This document shows, piece by piece, positions 7,827 through 16,234 of a DNA stretch of 64,000 nucleotides. The DNA comes from Rhizorhapis sp. SPR117 (GTDB lineage: Bacteria > Pseudomonadota > Alphaproteobacteria > Sphingomonadales > Sphingomonadaceae), in NCBI RefSeq assembly GCF_021742065.1, contig NZ_JAKKIE010000001.1, forward strand, positions 1 to 64,000. Reading direction: 5' to 3'. The position numbers and the translations under genes were made by a program. Positions within the stretch are counted from its first letter, which is position 1. Every line of letters begins with the position of its first letter. Under the pieces are notes generated by a model. That model was not told the origin of the DNA, did not search any database, and worked only from the letters and a program-made list of their open reading frames with translations.

Positions 7827-8045
7827 TTAGGCCGTCAGGCGCTTTTCCACCTCGGCTATACCCAGGAACTTGATACGTCCGACCAGCCGGGCCAATTGAC
7901 CTGGCTCAAGCTTCAGCAGGCCTCCCTTTTCGATCGTCTGGATTGCTTGCTCCCTCTCCCTGTCAGCGAGGCTTCTGCGCCTCTCTTCCAGCTTGCGGGC
8001 CTCTGTCTCGATCGCTGCCCGTTCCTGCTCCAATGTGCGTGCCAT
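7827..8045 (-). CDS. Small coiled-coil protein next to oriT, possible relaxosome accessory
   Basis: A 72-residue protein: N-terminal charged helix (ARTLEQERAAIETEARKLEERRRSLADREREQA) likely to form a coiled coil, then KGGLLKLEPGQLARLVGRIKFLGIAEVEKRL. This layout recalls the small TraC/TraD- or MobC-like accessory proteins of alphaproteobacterial plasmids, which help the relaxase at oriT, but the match is by architecture only. It is transcribed away from the predicted oriT at 8285-8313. Confidence 0.6.
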   Translation of the reverse strand: MARTLEQERAAIETEARKLEERRRSLADREREQAIQTIEKGGLLKLEPGQLARLVGRIKFLGIAEVEKRLTA

Positions 8046-8539
8046 ATTGGCCCTCTTCGTTCAGGCTGATCGGGCTATGAACCCTTCGACTATATGCCGG
8101 GAACAACGCTGCGGGAACCCTGCATCGAAAATCGAACCACCGCCCATACGATCCGCAAAACGCGGTTCGCAAGTCGCGCGCGTCGTCCGTCCAAAGGACG
8201 GCCTGGCGCCCCGCCGGAGGCGTTTCCCACACCAGATCATTCGCGTCACCAGACGCCCCGGGGTAGGGGGTCGTTCCTGGTACAGAGTGCACACCGAACG
8301 CACCTGAAGGTGCATGGAACTTAGGCGATTTCAAGGATTTGCGCGGAAGGAAGGGTGTGGGCCGCTGTGGGACGGACAATCAGGCATCGGGAGATGCGTG
8401 AGTTTCCGCCATTTCAGCGTGTTACGGGAGAACACACCCGAAGGTGGCAGCCCGACTTTCTTGCCCGCCCGGCGGGAATAGGCTATAAGCGGCAACGGTT
8501 TCTGAGACCCCACCAGCCTCCCTGCTAGGAGGCCTGGTT
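8046..8539. other. Predicted oriT region
   Basis: About 490 noncoding bases between two divergent small genes, immediately upstream of the relaxase operon, as the R388 oriT lies upstream of trwA. It contains inverted repeats CCGTCC-AAA-GGACGG (8187-8201) and GCACCT-GA-AGGTGC (8300-8313) and the nic-like sequence described separately. It must also contain the promoter of the operon starting at 8540. Confidence 0.6.
8285..8313 (-). other. Predicted MobF nic site with adjoining hairpin
   Basis: On the - strand a hairpin GCACCT-TC-AGGTGC (8313-8300) is followed directly by GTTCGGTGT|GCACTC (8299-8285). TGCGTTCGGTGT matches the F nic sequence TGCGTGGGGTGT at 10 of 12 positions, and the hairpin arm plus 9-base spacing to the cut matches R388 (AGGTGCGTATTGTCT), both recalled from the literature. 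The predicted cut is between 8291 and 8290. The 5' end would lead into the 8.3-to-0 kb side. Confidence 0.6.
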
Positions 8540-8830
8540 TTGACGACCCCCAACAAGCACTGCACGGTCCGCCTCGACCGGCGCAAATATGATCGCCTCG
8601 TCGAGATCGCTTCCGAGCGCGGCTGCACCCCGTCCGACCTCTTGCGCACGGCCGTGGACGCCTTCCTGGCGTCCGCCGGGCTGCTGACCTTCAGCCAGCG
8701 TCGGATCGCCCGGATCAGCGAGTTCCAGCAGCTCGCGCTCGACATCATCATCCGCGAGCAATTCCCTGAATATCGCGACCGCATTCTCGCGGAGACCGAC
8801 CGGCGCCTGGAGCAATATCATGGCGCGTAA
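8540..8830 (+). CDS. TrwA-like ribbon-helix-helix relaxosome protein
   Basis: A 96-residue protein whose N-terminus (KHCTVRLDRRKYDRLVEIASERGCTPSDLLRTAVDAFLAS) reads as a ribbon-helix-helix domain: a short strand with alternating residues and two helices. The rest is helical (EFQQLALDIIIREQFPEYRDRILAETDRRLEQ). In R388 the first gene after oriT is the ribbon-helix-helix protein TrwA, which binds oriT, aids nicking and represses its operon; the same position suggests the same job. The start is TTG, supported by AGGAGG at 8527-8532. It overlaps the coupling-protein gene by 11 bases. Confidence 0.7.
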   Translation: MTTPNKHCTVRLDRRKYDRLVEIASERGCTPSDLLRTAVDAFLASAGLLTFSQRRIARISEFQQLALDIIIREQFPEYRDRILAETDRRLEQYHGA

Positions 8831-11126
8831 GGACATCCGCACGAGCGGCGAAGCGATCCCGCTGACCCATCATAGCGCGCGCGGCAATGTCCAGCGCAAC
8901 GCCGGCAATTTTACCCGCGGCAGCCAGCTCATCACACATGAGATGATGATGTGGTTTTCGGGCGCGAAGCTGCCCTTCATCCTGTGGTTCTTCGCCTTCG
9001 CGGCCGCCTGGTTCATCATCATGTCGATCCAACTCGATGAGCATGGCTTCCAGCTTGTCGTGATGAAGCTCTACGCGACCCTGTGGAACTGGATCGATCT
9101 TGATCCGAACAAGCGCGTCAACGTCACACTGCCGACCGGCGAAATCATGCGAACGGTGATGCAGGCGGTCCCCTATATTCCCGAGGTCATCAAGGCCTGG
9201 GCGATCGCGATGCGCGGCCTGCTCGGCGCGTTCCTCGTCTCCGTCTTCATCACCATCCCGGTGGCCATCTGGTTCGTGGACCTCTCCCATCGGCGCGGGC
9301 GTTCGATCCTTCAGGAACGGCATGAGCGCGGAGCGATGCTCGTCGACCGGGACATCCTCCACGCCGAGATCAGTCAGCACAATCTGGAGAAGTTCGAAGA
9401 GGAGGCGAAGGTCAGCTTTCCCAGCCTGTCGCCCGGCCAGGTCCTCCGCCTTCCTTTCCGCACGCGAAAAGAGGGCGGTATCCACCATCCCTATACGCTC
9501 GCCGGCATCCCCTTTCCGCACCGCACCGAGCAGTCGCATGTCATGCTGATCGGCACGACCGGATCGGGCAAGACGACCGAACTGCGCAGCCTTGTGACCC
9601 AGATGCGCAAGCGCCAGGACACTGCCGTTATCTTCGACCTGACCGGCGCCTATGTCGAAGCCTTCTACGATCCGGCGCGCGACACGATCCTGAACCCGAT
9701 GGACGTGCGCTGCCCGGCCTGGTCGATCTTCAATGACTGCCGCACGCATAGCGAGTTCACGGCCGCGGCGGCCGCGCTCATCCCCTCCGATGGCGGATCC
9801 TCCGAACCCTTCTGGGCGCTCGCCGCGCGCACCCTCTTCATCGAGATGTGCATCCGTCTCCAGGAACGCGGACAAACCAGCAATCTCGCGCTGTCCGAGA
9901 ACCTGATGACGGCGGACCTGAAGCGTGTGCACCGCTTCCTTGCGAACACCATCGCGGACCCGCTGACCGCGCCGGAAGCCGCGCGCATGGCGGAATCCAT
10001 CCGCGCCGTCTTCAACACCAATGCACAGGCGCTCCGCTTCCTGCCAGACGAGGGTGAACCCTTTTCGATCCGCGACTGGATCACCGACGAGAAGAAGCCT
10101 GGATCGATCCTGTTCGTCACCTCGAACTATGTCGATCTGCCGATGAACCGGGCGCTGCTGACCCTCTGGATGGACCTTGCCATCAACCGCCTCATGACGC
10201 TCCCCCGTACGCGCTCCCTGCGCACCTGGTTCATGTTCGATGAGCTCGGCGCCCTCCACAAATTGCCGGCGATCGAGAATGGTCTTCAGACCGCGCGTGC
10301 CTTCGGCGGCGCGATGATCCTCGGTATCCACAGCTTCGAGAAACTTGTCGAGGTCTATGGCGAGCAAGGCGCCCGCAATCTCGCCTCGCTTGCCCGCTCG
10401 AAGCTCATCCTTGCGACAGCCGATCTGGACACCGCCGAGCAGTGCGCGCGCTATATCGGCAATCGCGAGGTCCGCCAGATGGATGAAGCTTATAGCTATG
10501 GCTATAACAACACGCGCGATGCTTCGACCTTGACCCCGCGCAAGCAGGTCGAGCCGCTCGTCATTGCCGACGACATCACCAATCTGCCATCGATGCACGG
10601 GTTCGCGAAGTTCCCCGATGGCTTCCCCGCCGCGCGCATTCTTCTCGAATGGAAAGACTATCCGCAGATCGCCCAGGGCTTCATGCCCAGGTCCGATGTT
10701 CAGCCCGTCCGGTCGAGGCGCGGAGAAGAGGCGTTCGAGGAGGACGGGGCAGGGGAGGCCGGCGGGCGTGATGGTGCTGGCCAGATAGTGGAGGAGGTTG
10801 CCGAGACCGGCAATCTCGCCAAGGACATGGCGGCCCGGATTCTCTCGGCAGAGGCGGAGAGCGAAGACGCGGCGGCCCGGCACGCGGCGCAGCGGCTCGA
10901 GGATCGGGGCGATCAAATGAGTCCCGCAGTCCATGCCGCCGACAAAGCGCAGGCGATACGCGGTGCCGGGGAGGAGCAGTCGGTCGTGACCCGCGACAGG
11001 GAGGAGCGGGACGAGCGACCGGGCGAGGGGGCTCGCGCACCCCAGGTTGAGGACCAGACACTGGTTGAATTGCGCCAGGCCTTCCATCCCGGCCGCGACG
11101 ATGACGGCATGGATATGGGCATCTAA
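8820..11126 (+). CDS. traD: Type IV coupling protein (TraD/TrwB family)
   Basis: A 768-residue inner-membrane ATPase that links the relaxosome to the type IV secretion channel. Two membrane spans lie near residues 50-72 (FILWFFAFAAAWFIIM) and 133-155 (LLGAFLVSVFITIPVAIWF). Walker A GTTGSGKTTE is near residue 245 and Walker B WFMFDELGAL near 470, with the family's HSFEKLVEVYGEQGARNLASL region after it. The C-terminal 130 residues are charged and low in complexity, as in TraD tails that dock the relaxosome. The start overlaps the preceding gene and the relaxase starts 4 bases after the stop, so the three form one operon. Confidence 0.93.
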   Translation: MARKDIRTSGEAIPLTHHSARGNVQRNAGNFTRGSQLITHEMMMWFSGAKLPFILWFFAFAAAWFIIMSIQLDEHGFQLVVMKLYATLWNWIDLDPNKRVNVTLPTGEIMRTVMQAVPYIPEVIKAWAIAMRGLLGAFLVSVFITIPVAIWFVDLSHRRGRSILQERHERGAMLVDRDILHAEISQHNLEKFEEEAKVSFPSLSPGQVLRLPFRTRKEGGIHHPYTLAGIPFPHRTEQSHVMLIGTTGSGKTTELRSLVTQMRKRQDTAVIFDLTGAYVEAFYDPARDTILNPMDVRCPAWSIFNDCRTHSEFTAAAAALIPSDGGSSEPFWALAARTLFIEMCIRLQERGQTSNLALSENLMTADLKRVHRFLANTIADPLTAPEAARMAESIRAVFNTNAQALRFLPDEGEPFSIRDWITDEKKPGSILFVTSNYVDLPMNRALLTLWMDLAINRLMTLPRTRSLRTWFMFDELGALHKLPAIENGLQTARAFGGAMILGIHSFEKLVEVYGEQGARNLASLARSKLILATADLDTAEQCARYIGNREVRQMDEAYSYGYNNTRDASTLTPRKQVEPLVIADDITNLPSMHGFAKFPDGFPAARILLEWKDYPQIAQGFMPRSDVQPVRSRRGEEAFEEDGAGEAGGRDGAGQIVEEVAETGNLAKDMAARILSAEAESEDAAARHAAQRLEDRGDQMSPAVHAADKAQAIRGAGEEQSVVTRDREERDERPGEGARAPQVEDQTLVELRQAFHPGRDDDGMDMGI

Positions 11127-11129
11127 CCC

Positions 11130-14100
11130 ATGCTGTCGGTCGCCGCCGTCCGCTCCGCATCAGGCGCCGCGAACTATTTCGCGAAGGACGACTATTATAC
11201 GGTCGAAGGTTCGTCAGAGATCAGCGCGTGGGCTGGGGAGGGGGCGGATAGTCTTGGTCTGGCTGGCGAGGTGGCAAAGGATGCCTTCGAAGGCATACTG
11301 AACGGGATCCTGCCGGACGGGGAAGCGGTCGCTCAGGTCGAAAATCGCCGCGCCGGCTTCGACCTCACCTTCTCGATGCCAAAATCGGCATCGGTCATGG
11401 CCTATGTGGCCGGCGACAAGCGCATCCTTGGTGCGAACATGGCGGCAGTCCAGAAGACGATGGCCTGGGTCGAAAAGAACCTCGCTGAAGGGCGCAAGGA
11501 TGTCGAGGGACGCAAGGTGCCAGTCCAGACTGGTAACCTTGTCTATGCCCTATTCCAGCACGACACGAGCCGGGCCCTCGATCCGCAGGGACATATCCAC
11601 GCCGTCATTGCCAATCTGACCCGCATGGCCGACGGCAAATGGCAGGCGCTCCATGGGGACAAGCTGTGGAGCCACAACAGTATCATCGGCTCTGTCTATC
11701 ATGCCTATCTGCGTACAGGACTCGAGCAGCTCGGTTACGGGATTGATCTCAAGGGTAAGCATGGCACCTTCGAGATATCGGGGGTGCCCAAGTCGGTCAT
11801 CGGCGAGTTCAGCCAGCGCCGCGAGGAAATCCTCGACCGCGCCACGCAGCTTGGCGTCAAGTCGCCCGAAGGCTTGCGCGAGATCACAAAACGGTCGCGT
11901 GATCCCAAGCTTGATGTGGAAGATCGGGAAGCTCTGAAGCAAAGCTGGGTCGACCGCGCGGCCGCGCTCGGGTTCGACGGCAAAGGGCTGGTCGCCGCGG
12001 CCGAGGCCCGCGCAGGGATCGCGCAACCTGACAGCGCGCTCGAACGCGGCTATTGCGCGATCGTCGAGGCTATTGACGGTGCCCGTAACCGGGTGGGTGC
12101 GTTGCTCCGTCCGCACGATCCGCTGGTCGACAATGCGCTCGCGCGCGCGGTTAAGTCACCGGCGGAAGCGCGTACGCAACTCGCTGTCGCCTCGGCGGTG
12201 CGCATATTGTCCGAACGCGAGGCGGCTTGGCCTGTCCACAAGCTCGGCAAGACCGCGCTCGACCTTGGTCTGAAGGGTGTTACCGTCGAAAGCATCGAGC
12301 GGCGGATCGACCGGCTGGTTCAGAACCGCCAGCTCATTCCCGGGATCGCGACCGCCGCGGATCGGACCGGGCGCATGGCGACCACGCAGGAAGCCTTGCG
12401 AACCGAGGAGCGGATCCTCACTTCAGTCGAGGAAGGGAAGGGCACTGCCAATCCGATCATCGCCGCTGACACCGCACCGGTGCGGCTGCAGGAGGCTTCA
12501 GATCGTCCCCTCAATCCGGGCCAGCTTGCAGCCGCGTCGCTGATCCTGTCATCAGCCGATCGCACCGTCTCTGTTCAGGGCGTCGCGGGTGCCGGTAAGT
12601 CGACCATGCTGCAGGCTGTCGCGCGGGTGGCGGAAGCGGAAGGCCGGACGATCACCGGTCTCGCTTTCCAGAACAAGATGGTCGCGGATCTGGCCGAAGG
12701 AGCGGGTATCAAGGCGCAGACGATTGCCTCCTTCGTGCTCGCCCATGAGCGCTTTATCGCCGAGCGCTCGACGCCTCGGTACGAGACGGCGCGGGATAAT
12801 TTCGCCGGCACCATGCTGGTGGTCGACGAGACCTCGATGGTCTCGAGCAATGACATGCTCAAGCTCCACCGGATCAGCGCGGCGCTGGGCGTGGACAAGC
12901 TCGTGCTGGTCGGCGACCGCCAGCAGCTCTCCTCGATCGACGCGGGCAAGGCTTTTGCCATGATCCAGGCGGGGGGCGGCACCCTGATGAAGATGGACGA
13001 GAATATCCGTCAACGGACCGACCAGCTGCGCACGGTTGCCGCGCTCGCCAATATCGGAAAGGCGAGTGCGGCCATGAAGGTCCTCGGCGACCGGGTCATC
13101 GAGAGTGCCGAGCCTGCCGTCTCTGCAGCCGACATGTGGCTCGCGCTGTCGCAACCGGAGCGCGACGCGACCGCCGTCTTTGCGTCGGGCCGCGACGCGC
13201 GCGCGGTGATCAATCAGCGCATTCAGGACGGGCTGGTCGCTGAGGGCAGCGTGAAGGGGGAGCACATCCAGCTCACCGTCTACGAAAGGGTCAATACGAC
13301 GCGCGAAGAGCTGCGCTACGCCTCGACCTATCGGGTTGGCCAGACGCTCGACGTCGGCCGGGGCGGCGCCCAGGATGTCGGCATTCGAGGTGGACGCTAC
13401 GATGTGCTGAAGGTGCATGCGAACGGAAAGGTCGAGCTTGCGGACGGCCGCCGCAAAATCCGTTTCGACCCGCAGAGGCTGTCGCCAACCGAGCAGCGCG
13501 ACCGGCTTCAGCTTTCCGAGAAGAAGGATCTGCACCTGCGCGAAGGCGATCGCATCCGCTGGACCGCCAACGACAAGGAGCGCGGATTGCTCAATGCGGC
13601 GCTCGCGCGCGTGATCGGCATCGATGCCGCCGGCGTCACGGTCGAGACCGCCGACCGTAGTCGCCTCACGCTTGATCTGGGCGATCCGATGCTCTCTCGG
13701 CTCGACCTCGCCTACAGCCTCAACATGCACATGGCGCAGGGGATCACCACCGACAAGGCGATCACCGTCATGTCGTCGCACGAGCGCAACCTCTCGAACC
13801 AGCGCCTCTTCAATGTCGGTGTCACCCGCGTCCGCGACGAACTCACGATGGTCGTCGATGACCGGGAGAAACTCGAGCGTCAGCTCGACATGAACCCCGG
13901 CAACAAGACTTCCGCGCTTGAGACGCTCGGCCGGCTCGACATCGATGGGAAGAAGGGGCCGGGTCCACGCGAGAAGTTTGATCCGGGACCGATCGATGGG
14001 GTCGATCTCTCCGACCTCCCGCCGCTGCCGGGCGATCTGCCGCCATTGCCGGACGGTGCGGCGCCGGCGACGAAGGATCCGCAGCGGCCCCCTTACGTGA

Positions 14101-14162
14101 AGCCTGATCGCGGCGACGTGCTGCCGCCGCTTCCGGAGCGAAGCCTGGGTCTCGATTTGTAG
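11130..14162 (+). CDS. traI: MobF conjugative relaxase-helicase (TraI/TrwC family)
   Basis: A 1010-residue bifunctional protein, close to TrwC (about 970) and shorter than F TraI (about 1750). The N-terminal relaxase has the tyrosine cluster NYFAKDDYYTV (residues 15-25), GFDLTFSMPKSASV and the metal triad region HDTSR ... DPQGHIHAV (144-160). The helicase half has Walker A GVAGAGKST (484-492), VVDETSMVS (565-573), GDRQQLSSIDAGKAF, and SLNMHMAQGITTDKAITV near 865. It would nick oriT, stay on the 5' end and unwind the plasmid. The last 60 residues carry LPPLP repeats. The nic site is predicted at 8290. Confidence 0.95.
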   Translation: MLSVAAVRSASGAANYFAKDDYYTVEGSSEISAWAGEGADSLGLAGEVAKDAFEGILNGILPDGEAVAQVENRRAGFDLTFSMPKSASVMAYVAGDKRILGANMAAVQKTMAWVEKNLAEGRKDVEGRKVPVQTGNLVYALFQHDTSRALDPQGHIHAVIANLTRMADGKWQALHGDKLWSHNSIIGSVYHAYLRTGLEQLGYGIDLKGKHGTFEISGVPKSVIGEFSQRREEILDRATQLGVKSPEGLREITKRSRDPKLDVEDREALKQSWVDRAAALGFDGKGLVAAAEARAGIAQPDSALERGYCAIVEAIDGARNRVGALLRPHDPLVDNALARAVKSPAEARTQLAVASAVRILSEREAAWPVHKLGKTALDLGLKGVTVESIERRIDRLVQNRQLIPGIATAADRTGRMATTQEALRTEERILTSVEEGKGTANPIIAADTAPVRLQEASDRPLNPGQLAAASLILSSADRTVSVQGVAGAGKSTMLQAVARVAEAEGRTITGLAFQNKMVADLAEGAGIKAQTIASFVLAHERFIAERSTPRYETARDNFAGTMLVVDETSMVSSNDMLKLHRISAALGVDKLVLVGDRQQLSSIDAGKAFAMIQAGGGTLMKMDENIRQRTDQLRTVAALANIGKASAAMKVLGDRVIESAEPAVSAADMWLALSQPERDATAVFASGRDARAVINQRIQDGLVAEGSVKGEHIQLTVYERVNTTREELRYASTYRVGQTLDVGRGGAQDVGIRGGRYDVLKVHANGKVELADGRRKIRFDPQRLSPTEQRDRLQLSEKKDLHLREGDRIRWTANDKERGLLNAALARVIGIDAAGVTVETADRSRLTLDLGDPMLSRLDLAYSLNMHMAQGITTDKAITVMSSHERNLSNQRLFNVGVTRVRDELTMVVDDREKLERQLDMNPGNKTSALETLGRLDIDGKKGPGPREKFDPGPIDGVDLSDLPPLPGDLPPLPDGAAPATKDPQRPPYVKPDRGDVLPPLPERSLGLDL

Positions 14163-14208
14163 CATGAAGCCGCCGGCATGGTGTCGGCCGCAATGAAGGA
14201 GAAGTGCC

Positions 14209-14529
14209 ATGGGATGGGAATTCGAGGATGCCGGCAGGTTCGGCAGTGAGAAGGCGGCCGACGACTACGCCCGCCGCAACGATATCGATCCGCGCGATGT
14301 TCACATCGCGCGCAAGGGCAACGAAGTCGAGCTTAGCATTCGCCGCTCCGCTCTCGATCGCCGAAACGCTGGCGGACGCCCGTGCAGGATGGCGGTCAGT
14401 AGATGGCGAGCGCCCAGATCAGCTGCGTTCCCAGCGTCACGAACAGAAGCGCCAGCCCGATCCCGACGCGTAGCTGAGATTGCGTGGGGCGGTGCTTGTG
14501 GGCGTCAGTCGCGGGGAGAATGTACATGA
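14209..14529 (+). CDS. Small hypothetical protein with an aberrant C-terminus
   Basis: The first about 55 residues (MGWEFEDAGRFGSEKAADDYARRNDID then RDVHIARKGNEVELSIRR) look like a real small acidic protein with a good GAAGGAG before the ATG. From about 14390 the frame becomes Arg/Ala/Ser-rich and runs antisense through the small membrane gene at 14396-14527, so the original 3' end is probably missing. I read this as a plasmid gene truncated at the junction with the stress island. Function unknown. Confidence 0.45.
   Translation: MGWEFEDAGRFGSEKAADDYARRNDIDPRDVHIARKGNEVELSIRRSALDRRNAGGRPCRMAVSRWRAPRSAAFPASRTEAPARSRRVAEIAWGGACGRQSRGECT
14396..14527 (-). CDS. Small single-span membrane protein (43 aa)
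   Basis: A 43-residue protein: polar start MYILPATDAHKHRPTQSQLRV, then one hydrophobic helix GIGLALLFVTLGTQLIWALAIY to the C-terminus. GAAGGA lies about ten bases upstream of the ATG at 14527; the longer frame upstream is not used. It would sit in the inner membrane with a short cytoplasmic tail. It is the first island gene after the plasmid transfer region and lies downstream of ldhA on the same strand. Small size limits certainty. Confidence 0.5.
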   Translation of the reverse strand: MYILPATDAHKHRPTQSQLRVGIGLALLFVTLGTQLIWALAIY

Positions 14530-14641
14530 TAACTGCGTCCTTCCTCGTCGACGCAGTTTCGACCAGTGCTGGATGTGGACCTATTGGGAATAATACGAAG
14601 GAAAGGGCGGAGGGCGCGCTGTATCCTCCGCCCATCGATGC

Positions 14642-15652
14642 TCAGGCCAGGAGTTCCGTTCCGATCTGATGCGCTGCCCGGCCGGTCTCTTCGAAGCTCG
14701 AAATGTTGTGGATTGTGGTCTCGGCGATGGCGGTCATCGCTTCGCGCGTGAAAAAGCCCTGATGGCCTGTGATGAGGACATTCGGGAATGTCAGGAGGCG
14801 CGCGAAAACATCATCCTGCAGCATGGTTTCCGACAGGTCTCGGAAGAAGAGATCCCCTTCTTCTTCATAGACATCGAGGCCCAGCGCCCCGATCCTTCCC
14901 GATTTCAGTCCGGCGATGACGGCGCGGGTATCCACGACGGCTCCCCGGCTCGTATTGATCAGCATCGCACCCTCGCGGATCAGTTTGAGCGAATTTGCAT
15001 CGATCAGATGATGCGTTTGCGGCGTGAGCGGACAATGGATGGTTACGATGTCGGATCGTTCCATCAGCTCGGGGAATGGCACGTAGGTCACGCCCCGTTG
15101 CTCGAGGATCTCATCCGGGACTGGGTCGAAGGCCAAGAGCGTGCATCCGAACCCTTGAAGGATATTGGCCACGACCGCGCCAATGCGGCCAGTTCCCACG
15201 ATCCCGACCGTTCGGTTGCCGAGATTGAACCCAAGCAGGCCATCCAACGCGAAGTTCCCCTCCCGGACCCGGACATACGCCCGGTGCAGCTTGCGGTTGA
15301 GCGACAGGATGAGCGCGACGGTATGTTCGGCGATTGCTTCGGGGGAATAGGCCGGCACGCGCGCGACGGCGATCTCCAGCGCCTCAGCCGCTTCGAGATC
15401 GACATGATTGAAACCGGCGCATCGCAAGGCAACCAGTCTCGTGCCTTGGCTGTGAAGCGCGGCGAGTATGTTTTGATCGAGTCGGTCGTTGACGAAGGCG
15501 CAGATCGCACCCGATCCCGCCGTCAGCGCCACCGTCTGCTCCGAGAGGCTGGCGTCGAAATAACGCAAGGTGTGCGAATTTCCGGCAGCCGCGTTGGCCA
15601 GATCGAGAAACTCCCGATCATAGCTACGGGTGCTAAAAACGGCGACGTCCAT
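14642..15652 (-). CDS. ldhA: D-lactate dehydrogenase (2-hydroxyacid dehydrogenase)
   Basis: A 336-residue NAD-dependent D-2-hydroxyacid dehydrogenase, close to E. coli LdhA in length and pattern (MDVAVFSTRSYDREFLDLAN, LRCAGFNHVDLEAAEALEI, NRKLHRAYVRVREGNFALDGLLG). The NAD-binding motif is GIVGTGRIG near residue 150, the catalytic Arg/Glu/His are in NTSRGAVVD, LDVYEEEGDLFF and ITGHQGFFT. It reduces pyruvate to D-lactate and regenerates NAD+ when respiration is limited. This fits the FixL/FixJ and acetate kinase genes downstream. Activity on other 2-keto acids is possible. It is divergent from the cupin gene with a TACGTA site between them. Confidence 0.85.
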   Translation of the reverse strand: MDVAVFSTRSYDREFLDLANAAAGNSHTLRYFDASLSEQTVALTAGSGAICAFVNDRLDQNILAALHSQGTRLVALRCAGFNHVDLEAAEALEIAVARVPAYSPEAIAEHTVALILSLNRKLHRAYVRVREGNFALDGLLGFNLGNRTVGIVGTGRIGAVVANILQGFGCTLLAFDPVPDEILEQRGVTYVPFPELMERSDIVTIHCPLTPQTHHLIDANSLKLIREGAMLINTSRGAVVDTRAVIAGLKSGRIGALGLDVYEEEGDLFFRDLSETMLQDDVFARLLTFPNVLITGHQGFFTREAMTAIAETTIHNISSFEETGRAAHQIGTELLA

Positions 15653-15686
15653 CTTCCAACTTCTCCTGGCCGCAGTGCGCGTGGCC

Positions 15687-15699
15687 TACGTATGATCCC
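15687..15699 (+). promoter_or_regulatory. TACGTA-N4-CCC variant of the recurrent site
   Basis: TACGTATGATCCCGAA lies between ldhA and the cupin gene. It resembles the TACGTA-N5-CCCAA sites at 18493, 30898, 32154 and 38385 but has a spacer one base shorter and CCCGAA. It could serve the cupin gene about 110 bases downstream. Confidence 0.35.
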
Positions 15700-15810
15700 G
15701 AACAGACAGTTATGTCGTTCCGGGGCAAGCATCACCACACTTTGTCATAATCCGTCAGCAGGATCACCCTCTGGGGCGAATCTGGCGGGCGGATCAGGAA
15801 GGACATCACA

Positions 15811-16206
15811 ATGCAGGGATTCATCGGCGACATCGAAAATCTGACCGAGGACAATGAGGACTTTCGCCGGGTTCTCTACACGGGCCGAAATCTGCAACTC
15901 GTGCTCATGGCGCTAAAGCCCGGCGAGGAAATCGGGCTCGAAACACACGATGATCGTGACCAGTTCTTTCGGGTTGAGAAGGGTAGCGGCGAGGTTCTCA
16001 TCGATGGCGTCTGCACGGCCATCAAGGGCGATGATGGCATCATCGTTCCCGCTGGGGCTCAGCACAACATCGTCAACACCGGCGACAAGCTGCTGCAACT
16101 CTACACCATCTATGGACCGCCGGAGCACATCGACGGTACGATCCATCGCACGAAAGCCGATGCCGAGGCAGCGCAGGAGCATTTCGACGGCCGGACGACG
16201 GAATAA
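15811..16206 (+). CDS. Cupin domain protein
   Basis: A 131-residue single-domain cupin. Cupin motif 1 is GLETHDDRDQFFRVEKGSGEV (H, H-equivalent Asp and E positions around residues 49-60) and motif 2 is PAGAQHNIVNTG near 85-96, with a likely metal site formed by His/Glu/Gln/His. The family is functionally diverse (isomerases, dioxygenases, sensors), so no reaction is assigned. The start has AAGGA upstream. It lies alone on the + strand between ldhA and a - strand kinase gene; context suggests metabolic adaptation to stress. Confidence 0.8.
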   Translation: MQGFIGDIENLTEDNEDFRRVLYTGRNLQLVLMALKPGEEIGLETHDDRDQFFRVEKGSGEVLIDGVCTAIKGDDGIIVPAGAQHNIVNTGDKLLQLYTIYGPPEHIDGTIHRTKADAEAAQEHFDGRTTE

Positions 16207-16234
16207 ACGGACCCGTTGGGCCCGACTCAGACGA

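Noticed and set aside
8471..8495. GGCTATAAGC / TATAGCC near 8480 as R388-like nic
   Set aside because: Shares TATAGCC with R388 but has no adjoining hairpin; the 8285-8313 site fits hairpin, spacing and F-like sequence better.
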